From NCBI RefSeq assembly GCF_030269925.1, contig NC_085127.1, positions 3,541,501 through 3,605,500 of the forward strand: a stretch of 64,000 bases of DNA, written 5' to 3'. The position numbers were made by a program, and so were the translations under genes. Positions within the stretch are counted from its first letter, which is position 1. The number at the start of each line of letters is the position of its first letter. The notes under the pieces were generated by a model. That model searched no databases and was not told where the DNA came from. It saw only the letters and a program-made list of their open reading frames with translations. Positions 51,101 through 56,636 of this stretch are shown in pieces. The DNA is from Bombyx mori (lineage: Eukaryota > Arthropoda > Insecta > Lepidoptera > Bombycidae).

Positions 51101-54100
51101 TTTGCCTTCTAGAATGGTGGCGCAGCTGATGGTCTCGATATGAATGTCGGGTATGCTTGGAGGAAGGGCTATACGGGGAAAGGTGTCGTCATTACTATAC
51201 TCGATGATGGCATACAGCCTAATCACCCGGATCTATCACAGAATTACGTGAGTCAGTCAATCTTTAGATTTTGATCTTTAATATGTTAGAAGTTCAATTT
51301 TATTACTATTGGATGGTTTATTGATTTATAAATACGTCTTTTATTTAAGCGGAATAGCAGATTATAGAACGATTACATATTTTTATAGTTAATTTAATAG
51401 TTATAACTTTTAATAGTTAATACCATCGAGATAATATGTACTACGCGTTGGTTAATACATTATAATAATATAAGTACAATAATCGTCACAGGATCCGGCC
51501 GCTTCAACTGACATAAACGGGAACGATACGGACCCGACACCACAGGACAATGGCGACAATAAACACGGGACCCGTTGTGCAGGAGAGGTAGCTGCCGTCG
51601 CTTATAACCGATACTGTGGCGTTGGTATAGCATACAATGCTAGCATTGGAGGAGTGAGAATGCTGGATGGCGTTGTAAACGACGCAGTGGAAGCTCAAGC
51701 ACTCGGATTTAACACGCATCATATTGATATATATAGTGCGTCGTGGGGACCGGAGGACGACGGAAAAACTGTCGACGGCCCGGGTCCTTTAGCTCGAAGG
51801 TATTGTTTAATTAGGGACGTTCAAACAGCTGGATCTGGTTGATTTAATAATTCGTTTTCAAAGAATTTAGGAAAAGTTTGTTTTTCCATTGTAATTTTAT
51901 TACATATTTGAGCATCTACAATTATGTTTGTATTTAATTAGTCTCTGATTTGTCGAAATTTCTAATCTTCTATTACGTTTAAAATCATTTTCAAATATAA
52001 TTACGAAATTGTGAAATGTATTTTTTGTTTTCATTTTGCAAAGCAATTAGTACGATATTCAGCAAACAATCATTCCTGTTTGAGGGCTCCCGACTTAGAA
52101 GAGTTAGAGGCAAGCTCATTAAAACGGTTTTGTTCCAGAGCGTTTATCAACGGAGTAACGAACGGAAGAGGGGGAAAAGGATCCATATTCATATGGGCAT
52201 CAGGAAACGGGGGGCGGCACACTGACTCTTGTAACTGCGACGGGTATGCTAATAGCATATTCACTATATCCATATCTAGCGCAACGCAAGGAGGGTACAA
52301 GCCTTGGTATTTAGAAGAATGCTCTTCGACTTTAGCTTCAACGTATAGTTCAGGTACACCAGGACGAGATAAAAGCGTTGCAACCGTTGATATGGACGTC
52401 CAATTACGAGCGGAGCATATCTGCACGGTCGACCATACGGGTACCTCAGCATCCGCACCATTGGCTGCAGGAATTTGTGCATTAGCTTTAGAAGCTAATC
52501 CGCTATTGTCGTGGAGAGATATGCAGCATTTAATTGTAATGACGTCACGTTCTCAACCCCTAGAAAAAGAAGAAGGGTGGATCGTGAATGGTGTTAAAAG
52601 AAAAGTTAGTCATAAATTCGGTTACGGACTGATGGATGCAGCTCAAATGGTCAATCTAGCTGAGCAGTGGACTAATGTGGCGCCTCAGCACATTTGTAAA
52701 TCCCAAGAAATAAACGAAGACAAATCCATTGAAACGTCTTTCGGTTATACGATATCTGTACACATGGACGTGAATGGGTGCAGCGGGACGACAAACGAGG
52801 TCAGATTTTTGGAACACGTTCAATGTAAAATTTCGTTAAGCTTTTTTCCGAGAGGTAATTTACGAATATTGCTTACATCACCGATGGGAACCACATCTAC
52901 GCTTCTATTCGAAAGGACCCATGACGCAATTAGTTCGAATTTCGACGACTGGCCGTTTTTGAGCGTTCATTTCTGGGGTGAAAACGCCGAAGGGAGATGG
53001 ACTTTGCAAATTATAAATGCGGGCAATACTCACGCGACGCAAGCTGGAGTATTGAAGAAATGGCAATTATTTTTTTACGGTACCGCTGTCTCCCCCATAC
53101 GGCTACGAAATAAAGACTATATGAACTCGAAAAATTCGTACCACGAAGAAAAAACATATCACATTAATGACGTATACGATGCATCTGAATACTCTCAGTT
53201 TTTAAACGAAATTGAACTAGGTATTTCAGACAGGCGTAGCTACGAGAAAAACATTCCATCGGCTCAAAGAAAGAATGTTTTAGCGGATGCTAATGATAAG
53301 CAAGTGCAGAGACTATGCGATCCGGAATGTGATTCGCAGGGCTGCTACGGCAAAGGCCCAACGCAGTGTGTCGCTTGTAAACATTACCGTTTGGATAATT
53401 CATGTGTTTCAAAATGCCCCCCCAGGAGTTTTGTTAATCAAGGCGGAGTCTGCTGGCCATGTCACGAGTCTTGTGAAACGTGTGCCGGAGCCGGACAAGA
53501 TTCATGTTTGACTTGCGCGCCGGCACATTTACTGGTCGTGGATTTGGCTGTCTGCCTGCAGCAGTGCCCAGATGGTTACTATGAAGACCCAGATGCCAAC
53601 GCATGTTTTCCATGCGCCGAACATTGTGATACATGCACAGAGAAAGCAGACTTGTGTTCTTCTTGTGCCCACAGTTATGTTTTGTACAATGGATCTTGTT
53701 TAGCGGCCTGTCCACCAAGTACTTATCAAAAAGACTACTATGGCTGTATGCCATGTCACGAATCTTGTGACTCTTGTTACGGACCGAGCCAAAATTCTTG
53801 CGTGTCCTGTAAAATTGGAGACTTTGTCTTCAAGAACCAATGTATTTCGAAGTGTCCTTCAGGCTTCTATGCGGATTCGCAGAAAAGGGAATGCTTAGAG
53901 TAAGCGTTTTTCTCGTATTTTAAATAATTTTATAAGATCTATTCCATTTTAAGCTGTGCATTTTGTTCTTTAGGTGTCCGATTGGATGTTTGGTATGCTC
54001 TTATGGAGTGTGTTCTTCCTGTAAAGAGGAGTGGACGCTCACTAAGGGAGGAAGTTGCTTTCCCGATGGAAACGAAAAATGTGATACAAGTAAGCAATGA

Positions 54101-56636
54101 AATGTAATGAACAACATTAAGAACATATTCGGCTAACTTTTTTTAATTATAATCCATTTTTCAATTTAAAAGAACACAAGTACATTTTAAAACAATACTT
54201 AAAGTTAACAACCAACCAAATACTTTTGCTATTTAATTAATTTTATTTCTAATTTCGAAAGTTTAACACAATTCTGCATTTTTAGATGAATATTACGAGG
54301 GAGGTCGATGCAAAAATTGCCATTCAACATGCGAGAAATGTAGCGGACCGAACGAGTGGGATTGCATCTCTTGTTCAAGTCCTCTTCTGTTACAAGGGTC
54401 GAGGTAACAGAAAAACATATCACATTCACTTTATGATCCATACATTGTCGTGATCAAACATCTATTGCTATTTTCATAAAGAATATTTGTAAGACATTGA
54501 TATAATATGTTTCGCGTAACAAAGACGCAACTACTGCCAAAACGTTACACTAATTAGTTTTGTTGTTTTGTGTTCACATTTTTTTATAACGGCCGTCTGG
54601 TGTAGTGGTAAGTGACATGGTCACTACACAAGGGGGTCGCGGGTTCGAATCCCGCCAAGGGAAGATATTTGTATGATAAATATAAATGTCTTTTCCAGGG
54701 TTATGGATGTATATTAAATATGTGTATGTGTATAATAAAAAAATCTTATATTTATTTCCGTTATCTGGTACCTGTAACACAAGTTCTTTACGAACTTATC
54801 ACGGGACCAGTTAATGTGGCGTGACTGTTAGTAAATATTTATTTATTATTATTTATTTTATAAACTATAATTGGGTTACTACTACGTTGGGTTTCAACTA
54901 TATTTGATCACCTTGATGCATTCACAGTCTGGGTGTATGTATTCTTTAATATAATATTCTAACCTAACTAGTGTTGGAGTGACCGTCTAGGTTTCTTATA
55001 ATATAGACTTCAGATTTTCATGGATAGTTTTTATTCTATCGGCAACTAGATTTGTAAATGTGGATGGGTAGGTCATACAGCACTCATAACACAAGAAAAT
55101 TCTGACTTAGGGAAAATTCTGACTTAGGGTCGTTGAAGGTGAAAAACTAATTTTATATACATATGTGTATATTTATTTTAGGTGTGTGGCAGAATGTGGA
55201 CGCGGGTATTATCAAACCGCCGGTAAATGCTCACATTGCCCCCACACATGTTCGTCATGCGTTTCACGGCTGAACTGTACATCATGCACGGGGGCTTTGC
55301 GCTTACAATCTGGTACTTGTCGAGCAATTTGTGCCCCAGGCTATTACCCAGATGACGGGATTTGTTCTAAGTGCTATCTATCGTGTGAAACATGTACTGG
55401 ACCCAGGAGAGACCAGTGCGCATCGTGTCCGCCTGATTGGCGCCTGGCAGCAGGAGAGTGCAGGCCTGAGTGCCCACAAAACTTCTTTCCATGGGAAACC
55501 AGCTGCCGACGGTGTCACCACTATTGTCAGGACTGCCATGGTGCAGGACCGCAAAAATGTACTTCCTGTCCTCCACATTTTTCATTAGAAGATGGTCTGT
55601 GCGTGGAGTGCCTTAGTTCTCAATATTATGAAGTAAGGACCAGGAAATGCCGTCCATGTCATGACTCTTGTAGATCCTGTTCAGGGTCTGGACCAACAAG
55701 TTGTGTTACTTGCGCTCATCCACTTCAATTAGATAGGTAAGTTCCAATTATGCTATAAAAAACTTCTGATTGATTTACCAATTAATGTGGACTTGTTTTT
55801 GTTGTTTTAGAGTCAACTACAAATGTTTACCTTGCTGCTTAGAAAATATGGCATCTATTTACTTAACAGTCAATGAAACATCAGATTGTTGCCATTGTGA
55901 TAAGGATATCGGTAAGCATGTAACTTAGAACAACTGATTCTAAAGCGTATTGATTTGGGGTGGGAAAATTCATTAAAACACACTTGTAAATTTTAGGGGG
56001 GTGCTTAAATGGTTCATCGGCTGGTAAAAGAAGAATAGCTGAAAATATAAGGACACATATTACTGCATCATATTTCATAGAGGATTCGAAGGATTCTGCA
56101 GATACCATCGATTTAAACTATGTTATCATTTGGAGTGCGGCAGCTACTGTTATTGTGATTGTCATAGTAATAATAATTTTAAAGGTAAGTTGGTGCTTTT
56201 AATGTGTATAAGTTAGTAAACTAAAACTATTTTCACAGATCGACAGAAATTTATCTGATATTTCATAAATGAAATGAATAATGAGAGTAAAAGATGTATT
56301 GGGTCCATCAGGAAATCACAGTCATACCTATTTCTCAGCTAAGCAGTCATGTGGTTTCTATCATAATAATTCCTATACAGTTTCGACATTGGTATTTATA
56401 TGCTCCGATATTCATATGAGGCGGTCTTGGCATACCTTTGATACATTTTCTCAAGCATCATCAAGACCTGAAAAATTATTTTTCAACAGGTAAAGTCAAG
56501 AAAGTGCATACGCAGAACATTGTTCCCGAAGGCTCAATATTCTCAACTAACAACAATAGACGAAGACCTTATACTACTGACCACTTCGACATCACTGAAA
56601 TCGAACGAAGACCAAAACGTAGGGGAGCCAACATAG
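20990..56636 (+). CDS. Fur2: Furin-like proprotein convertase 2, whole gene (12 exons)
   Basis: Joined exons 20990-21133, 47367-47471, 48766-48897, 51113-51247, 51492-51799, 52139-53899, 53974-54089, 54286-54403, 55182-55736, 55811-55911, 55997-56184 and 56490-56636 total 3810 bases, giving 1269 residues plus a TAG stop. All introns are GT-AG and every phase matches. Layout: signal peptide about 1-16; prodomain to the RRTKR site at 94-98; S8 kexin-type catalytic domain about 99-450 with Asp158, His197, oxyanion Asn298 and Ser378; P domain about 455-595; linker; Cys-rich furin repeats about 668-1155; transmembrane helix 1200-1220; cytoplasmic tail to 1269. The family cleaves secretory precursors after dibasic or multibasic sites in the trans-Golgi and at the cell surface. 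The long Cys-rich region plus a membrane anchor points to Fur2/PC5-6B rather than Fur1. No part of the catalytic core is missing. The gene name rests on domain architecture, not on an alignment. Confidence 0.95.
21234..22426. other. Intron 1, start, nothing recognised
   Basis: AT-rich unique-looking sequence. One 82-codon frame at 21416-21664 has no recognisable domain and is probably chance. Confidence 0.4.
22427..22563 (+). mobile_element. Bm1 SINE, 3' fragment
   Basis: Only the last 135 bases of Bm1 (from AACTATACTGAGATCTTAGA) with the AATAAAAACAAAA tail. Confidence 0.85.
23578..23660 (+). mobile_element. Helitron family 2, 5' fragment
   Basis: TCTATACATATAAATAAAAT start followed by GTCTGTTTGTAATATTGAAA; the rest is missing. 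Confidence 0.65.
23696..24180 (-). mobile_element. Unclassified element with internal duplication, possible LTR
   Basis: GGAGTTTACT at 23696 and AGTAAACTCC at 24143 form an inverted pair about 450 bases apart. The final 33 bases (24148-24180) are repeated exactly, inverted, at 63968-64000. Read on the minus strand it starts TGTGTG and has a TATAAAAA box at about 60, as an LTR promoter would. The inside is unusually rich in CpG and CGCG. Confidence 0.45.
23758..23919 (+). repeat. Perfect 80-base tandem duplication
   Basis: The unit from AATCGTACTAGCATGTCACA to CGCGCGCCAATCA occurs at 23761 and again at 23841 without a mismatch. The unit itself contains the inverted pair TGATTGGC / GCCAATCA around GCGCGC. 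Confidence 0.92.
24395..24612 (-). mobile_element. Bm1 SINE, old diverged copy
   Basis: Blocks CACCGGAGCCCATAGACATC and GAAACGCATTACTGCTTCAC are retained; the rest is eroded. Confidence 0.65.
24613..26264. other. Intron 1 section, nothing recognised
   Basis: No coding signal. 25240-25400 carries two diverged copies of a TACTCGGTACTCG-like motif, possibly remains of a MITE end. Confidence 0.35.
26265..26613 (+). mobile_element. Non-autonomous Helitron, family 2
   Basis: Starts TCTAAACATATAAATAAAAT and ends at the GAAGCGAAGCGAGGGCGAGT block, where the terminal CTAG has become TTAG. Confidence 0.8.
26614..28212. other. Intron 1 section, mostly unassigned
   Basis: No gene seen. 27285-27400 is a very old plus-strand Bm1 fragment (CCTGCTTATTTTTATCGCGA). 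27780-28000 could be a decayed ORF on the minus strand, but I cannot name it. Confidence 0.35.
28213..28506 (-). pseudogene. 97-codon open frame, unknown
   Basis: A minus-strand frame with balanced composition ([14 protein letters not shown], then [10 protein letters not shown], then [10 protein letters not shown]). No known domain is recognised. It is intronic, antisense to Fur2, and has no visible splice partners. Most likely a transposon remnant or chance. Confidence 0.25.
28660..28903 (-). mobile_element. Bm1 SINE, truncated (left arm of inverted pair)
   Basis: Minus-strand copy ending CCTACCACCAGTAA, facing the plus-strand copy at 29066. Confidence 0.9.
29066..29310 (+). mobile_element. 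Bm1 SINE, truncated (right arm of inverted pair)
   Basis: Plus-strand copy from TTACTGGTGGTAGGACCTCT to the A-rich tail, 162 bases from the opposite copy. Confidence 0.9.
29452..29676 (+). mobile_element. Non-autonomous Helitron, family 5
   Basis: CTACTAATATTATAAATGGG start and GCTGCCGGTGACAGCTAG end, a common lepidopteran Helitron outline. The exact 5' TC is unclear. Confidence 0.65.
29839..30087 (+). mobile_element. Bm1 SINE, truncated
   Basis: Starts at GTAGGACCTCTTGTGAGTCC and ends with an AATAAAATAAAATAAAA tail. Confidence 0.88.
30168..30555 (-). mobile_element. Non-autonomous Helitron, family 6
   Basis: Inverted copy of 35901-36291. CTAG at 30168, near-terminal hairpin (GGCAAA ... 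TTTGCC), TC end at 30554-30555, flanked by A and T. Confidence 0.88.
31001..31190 (-). mobile_element. Bm1 SINE fragment
   Basis: Minus-strand 3' body that stops at GAAACACATTACTGCTTCAC. Confidence 0.8.
31293..31689 (-). mobile_element. Bm1 SINE, full length
   Basis: Minus strand. It includes the tRNA-like head with the B-box complement GGGATTCGAACACC and the ATCGTTTCGGCCACGACGAC end. Confidence 0.88.
32140..32335 (-). mobile_element. LINE 3'-end repeat, family B
   Basis: Inverted copy of the 63750 block (GAATCTACCACCGGATCGGA, CCCACTGAGAAGATCCAGCG). Confidence 0.65.
32746..33024 (+). mobile_element. Bm1 SINE with internal deletion
   Basis: Begins GTTCACGATTGACTTCCACGG and jumps directly to TTTGCGTAATTACTGG, losing about 45 bases present in other copies. 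Confidence 0.85.
33500..34000 (+). mobile_element. Old Bm1 copy interrupted by a solo LTR
   Basis: 33500-33617 and about 33975-34000 are the two halves of a diverged Bm1 (GCCTATTTCTGCTATGAAGC; then ATACT...AAGACCCTTA). The LTR lies between them. Confidence 0.55.
33618..33974 (-). mobile_element. Solo LTR of a retrotransposon
   Basis: 357 bases with TGTTA...TAACA ends. Read on the minus strand it has a TATAAAAGCG box followed about 25 bases later by CAGTCAGTCAGT initiator-like repeats, the expected LTR promoter order. Flanks ATAT/ATAC could be an imperfect target duplication. No internal retrotransposon genes are adjacent. Confidence 0.65.
34150..34605 (-). pseudogene. Non-LTR retrotransposon reverse transcriptase relic
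   Basis: The minus strand reads [14 protein letters not shown] then [13 protein letters not shown], the RT motif order of Jockey/CR1-type LINEs, before a stop. Further decayed RT-like sequence continues to about 34150. A Bm1 copy is inserted just beyond. Confidence 0.7.
34626..34876 (+). mobile_element. Bm1 SINE, truncated
   Basis: From GCTGGTGGTAGGACATGTTG to the AATAAATAAAAAA tail, with a small CGTT duplication inside. Confidence 0.88.
35340..35553 (-). mobile_element. Non-autonomous Helitron, family 7
   Basis: CTAGCGACCCGCCCTCGCTT end and, inverted, a TCTATACTAATATTATAAAG start. It includes an A-run of 17. Confidence 0.82.
35901..36291 (+). mobile_element. Non-autonomous Helitron, family 6
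   Basis: TCTAATATATAAAATTCTCG start; hairpin GGCAAA/TTTGCC followed by GGGTCAGCTAG; flanked by A and T. Confidence 0.9.
36317..36570 (+). mobile_element. Bm1 SINE, old near-full-length copy
   Basis: Decayed head (GTGTCGAGCGATACGATTGG) and body (TTTCTGGTGGTAGGGCGTGT) in the right order. Confidence 0.6.
36808..37233 (+). mobile_element. Bm1 SINE, full length
   Basis: Complete head, B-box GGTGTTCGAATCTC, body and poly-A. Confidence 0.92.
37571..37775 (+). mobile_element. LINE 3' end, family A, with RT tail
   Basis: Reads [20 protein letters not shown], the end of a LINE ORF, then the 3' UTR and an A-rich tail. Paralogous to 63027-63232. Confidence 0.78.
38280..38622 (+). mobile_element. Bm1 SINE with deleted 3' part
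   Basis: Full head and 5' body. At 38580/38581, GCAGCCGTTGT joins directly to GCTGTGAGCTCGTCC, removing about 130 bases. Confidence 0.9.
39100..39429 (+). mobile_element. Non-autonomous Helitron, family 2
   Basis: TCTATACATATAAATAAAAT start and conserved middle; the 3' end stops before the CTAG. Confidence 0.75.
39521..39665 (+). mobile_element. LINE 3' end, family A
   Basis: CTTCTTCAAACGAGGCTTGTG, GCCCCTGGCATTGCTGAAGT and an A-rich tail. Confidence 0.78.
40040..40471. mobile_element. hAT-like deletion derivative
   Basis: CAGGGACGTCTTAAAC on the left and, inverted on the right, CAATACCGTCTTTACC, followed inward by GGGGCCC-rich arms. Flanks CGCCTAGT and GCCCTAGT resemble an 8-base target duplication with mismatches. 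No transposase ORF. Confidence 0.6.
40484..41190 (+). repeat. Tandem repeat, about 150-base unit, three copies plus remnant
   Basis: Units aligned on GCTTGTGGRTACG start at about 40507, 40654 and 41029, each with GATCAAGCGATCTAATACGG and AGGTCGAATATTCAATAG blocks. The larger gap between the second and third is the inserted Helitron. A partial fourth unit is at 41150-41185. Confidence 0.85.
40757..40977 (+). mobile_element. Helitron inserted in the tandem repeat
   Basis: TCACTACATAGTATAAAACA start and GGGCGGGTCGCTAG end, 221 bases. Removing it restores TGTA|TCTAAAA, as in repeat unit 1, so the insertion is between A and T with no target duplication. Confidence 0.9.
41200..42230. other. Intron 1 section, eroded repeats
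   Basis: 41200-41390 is a very old minus-strand Bm1. 41575-41640 resembles, inverted, the LINE fragment near 12880-12930 (AACCCGTGTCCTCCCAA). Otherwise nothing recognised. Confidence 0.35.
42355..42520 (+). mobile_element. tRNA-derived SINE, not Bm1
   Basis: GTGTAGTGGAGTAGATAGTCC and the B-box GCGGGTTCGATTCCCAT resemble the head of another lepidopteran SINE. A cloverleaf is not restorable, so this is not a tRNA gene. Confidence 0.5.
42600..42752 (+). mobile_element. Bm1 SINE, 3' fragment
   Basis: Last part of Bm1 with a partly duplicated end: two CCACCCATCTA-like ends, each followed by an A-run. Confidence 0.8.
43129..43377 (+). mobile_element. Bm1 SINE, truncated
   Basis: TTACTGGTGGTAGAACCTCT to AATAAAAAAATAAAA. 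Confidence 0.9.
43452..44746 (-). mobile_element. DNA transposon with THAP-domain gene relic (nested)
   Basis: 1295 bases. 26-base inverted ends (ACTTCGATCAACAATAGTAA at the left and inverted at the right), flanked on both sides by TTGTAC. The minus strand carries a broken THAP-domain gene. It is inserted within the MITE at 43403-46862. Confidence 0.75.
44100..44629 (-). pseudogene. THAP-domain gene remnant, two exons
   Basis: Exon A 44629-44535 starts with ATG and encodes a peptide with [16 protein letters not shown] and GVSYF, then a gtaagt donor. Exon B starts at 44238 after TTTTAG and restores FRFPSN, the THAP FP signature. After a one-base shift it gives [10 protein letters not shown] and [10 protein letters not shown], then a stop where Cys and His ligands should be. 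THAP is a zinc-binding DNA-binding domain used by P-element-type and other transposases. Clearly non-functional. Confidence 0.7.
45202..46025 (-). pseudogene. Cys-rich transposase-like protein, fragments
   Basis: Three consecutive minus-strand frames: 46025-45777 ([13 protein letters not shown]), 45735-45517 ([28 protein letters not shown]) and 45501-45202 ([17 protein letters not shown], ending in DEEEEF). The order and the CxxxC/CxxC pairs match the N-terminal half of a protein repeated many times in insect genomes and usually left unnamed. The catalytic part is absent. An unrelated repeat (45775-45880) splits the first two frames. Confidence 0.6.
45775..45885 (+). repeat. Short dispersed repeat inside the transposase relic
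   Basis: The GTCCTGAGAAGAACCGGCGA block with a CTCAGCGGGC end and T-run also occurs, diverged, at 60395-60515. Probably a SINE or LINE end. Confidence 0.55.
46866..47366. other. End of intron 1
   Basis: No gene. 47110-47225 looks like a very eroded family-A LINE end (GACCTCACATCACTGAAGTCC). The acceptor tract TTTGTTTTGTTCCAG closes the intron. Confidence 0.4.
47367..47471 (+). CDS. Fur2: Fur2 exon 2: prodomain
   Basis: 35 codons, phase 0 on both sides, acceptor ttccag and donor CAG|gtgagt. It encodes residues 49-83, from [15 protein letters not shown] to the RLKNDPQ end. It holds the internal dibasic SKR|S (Arg66), equivalent to the secondary prodomain cleavage site of furin. His60 lies six residues before Arg66, the spacing of the His69 pH sensor of human furin. 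Confidence 0.94.
47472..48765. other. Intron 2
   Basis: Contains a GAGAGA-rich run at 47600-47632 followed by AATAAACTTTATTGCACACC, a common lepidopteran LINE end in inverse orientation. The rest is unassigned. Confidence 0.5.
48766..48897 (+). CDS. Fur2: Fur2 exon 3: end of prodomain and primary autocleavage site
   Basis: 44 codons, phase 0, acceptor tgtgcag and donor TTG|gtaagt. Residues 84-127. RRTKR at 94-98 followed by Asp99 is the classical primary autoprocessing site that releases the catalytic domain. The exon ends in the conserved [10 protein letters not shown] of the catalytic domain start. Confidence 0.94.
49011..49041. repeat. Perfect inverted repeat (hairpin) in intron 3
   Basis: GACCCTGGCCA and TGGCCAGGGTC around a nine-base loop, GC-rich in an AT-rich intron. 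No run of T follows and no function is evident. Confidence 0.8.
50540..50715 (-). pseudogene. LINE reverse-transcriptase tail in intron 3
   Basis: The minus strand reads [20 protein letters not shown] then a TD and, after a stop, VKSAVGG, the same tail pattern as 10005-10260 (EGKRPRGRLPSRW). A 5'-truncated fragment. Confidence 0.65.
51113..51247 (+). CDS. Fur2: Fur2 exon 4: catalytic domain with active-site Asp
   Basis: 45 codons, phase 0, acceptor ttctag and donor TAC|gtgagt. Residues 128-172. It carries the [10 protein letters not shown] block with catalytic Asp158 and the NHPDL motif typical of kexin/furin proteases. Confidence 0.95.
51492..51799 (+). CDS. Fur2: Fur2 exon 5: catalytic domain with active-site His
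   Basis: 308 bases, ends in phase 2 (the AG of Arg275 is completed by exon 6). Residues 173-275. It contains [11 protein letters not shown] with catalytic His197 and the [12 protein letters not shown] block, a calcium- and substrate-binding region in this family. The donor is AAG|gtattg, a weaker match than the other donors of the gene. Confidence 0.94.
52139..53899 (+). CDS. Fur2: Fur2 exon 6: rest of catalytic domain, P domain, first Cys repeats
   Basis: 1761 bases, the largest exon, residues 275-862. The acceptor tgttccag|A restores Arg275. It contains the oxyanion-hole Asn298 in WASGNGG and the nucleophile Ser378 in [11 protein letters not shown] domain of about 140 residues follows, with RGN (513-515) where mammalian furin has RGD, then a charged linker and four furin-like Cys repeats. 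It ends at GA|gtaagc, so the apparent stop in the open frame at 53901 is intronic. Confidence 0.96.
53974..54089 (+). CDS. Fur2: Fur2 exon 7: Cys-rich repeat
   Basis: 116 bases after a 74-base intron. It enters in phase 2 and leaves in phase 1 (ACA A|gtaagc). Residues 862-901 carry CPIGCLVC followed by CSSC, a furin-like repeat. It is too short to stand out as an open frame but is fixed by both splice sites and the frame. Confidence 0.9.
54286..54403 (+). CDS. Fur2: Fur2 exon 8: Cys-rich repeat
   Basis: 118 bases, acceptor tttttag, donor AG|gtaaca, entering in phase 1 and leaving in phase 2. Residues 901-940 read [13 protein letters not shown] then CISC, one complete furin-like repeat. Confidence 0.9.
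54591..54850 (+). mobile_element. tRNA-derived SINE in intron 8
   Basis: GGCCGTCTGGTGTAGTGGTA (A-box) and GTCGCGGGTTCGAATCCCGC (B-box) head, then a body with GTACCTGTAACACAAGTTCT and an ATTT-rich tail. This is a common lepidopteran SINE plan, so it was not called as a tRNA gene. Confidence 0.75.
55182..55736 (+). CDS. Fur2: Fur2 exon 9: four Cys-rich repeats
   Basis: 555 bases, acceptor tttattttag, donor AG|gtaagt. Residues 940-1125 hold four consecutive furin-like repeats ([32 protein letters not shown]). In PC5/PACE4-type enzymes this region mediates surface and matrix association. Confidence 0.94.
55811..55911 (+). CDS. Fur2: Fur2 exon 10: degenerate last Cys repeat
   Basis: 101 bases, acceptor gttttag, donor ATC G|gtaagc, phase 2 in and phase 1 out. 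Residues 1125-1159 contain CLPCC and CCHC clusters that keep cysteines but not the usual repeat spacing. Confidence 0.88.
55997..56184 (+). CDS. Fur2: Fur2 exon 11: stalk and transmembrane helix
   Basis: 188 bases, acceptor aattttag, donor AAG|gtaagt, ending in phase 0. Residues 1159-1221. A polar stalk is followed by an uninterrupted hydrophobic run from Tyr1200 to Leu1220, rich in Val and Ile, that makes a type I membrane anchor. Confidence 0.9.
56490..56636 (+). CDS. Fur2: Fur2 exon 12: cytoplasmic tail and stop
   Basis: 48 codons plus TAG, acceptor tttttcaacag, phase 0. The tail starts with a basic patch (VKSRKCIRR). It then carries YSQL (1238-1241, a YxxPhi sorting signal) and EDLILL (1246-1251, a [DE]xxxLL signal), and ends in an acidic [10 protein letters not shown]. 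This matches the retrieval signals expected of a TGN/endosome-cycling convertase. A different frame is open slightly longer across this region but has no support. Confidence 0.85.
   Translation, partial: VKSRKCIRRTLFPKAQYSQLTTIDEDLILLTTSTSLKSNEDQNVGEPT

Larger units (their letters stand above)
48898..51112. other. Intron 3
   Basis: No coding sequence of the gene. Holds an 11-base perfect hairpin at 49011-49041 and a LINE RT tail at 50540-50715. Confidence 0.6.

Noticed and set aside
51654..51842. ORF running through the end of exon 5 into intron 5
   Set aside because: The part after 51799 is intronic; the frame is the exon 5 frame read past its donor.
52011..52138. Start of the 630-codon open frame at 52011 as a separate gene start
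   Set aside because: The first 43 codons are intron 5. The frame becomes convertase-like only after the tgttccag acceptor at 52138, and exon 5 supplies the missing upstream part.
52070..52482. Antisense ORFs of 118 and 68 codons opposite exon 6
   Set aside because: Shadows of the strongly coding plus strand; no similarity to a known family.
53900..53903. Stop codon ending the protein after the first Cys repeats (a short secreted form)
   Set aside because: The TAA lies inside the donor GA|gtaagc, and exon 7 continues the Cys repeat in frame. An intron-retaining short form is possible but not shown by the sequence.
54591..54665. Possible tRNA gene in intron 8
   Set aside because: The promoter boxes are good, but the sequence runs straight into a SINE body and ATTT tail, and an acceptor stem cannot be closed convincingly.
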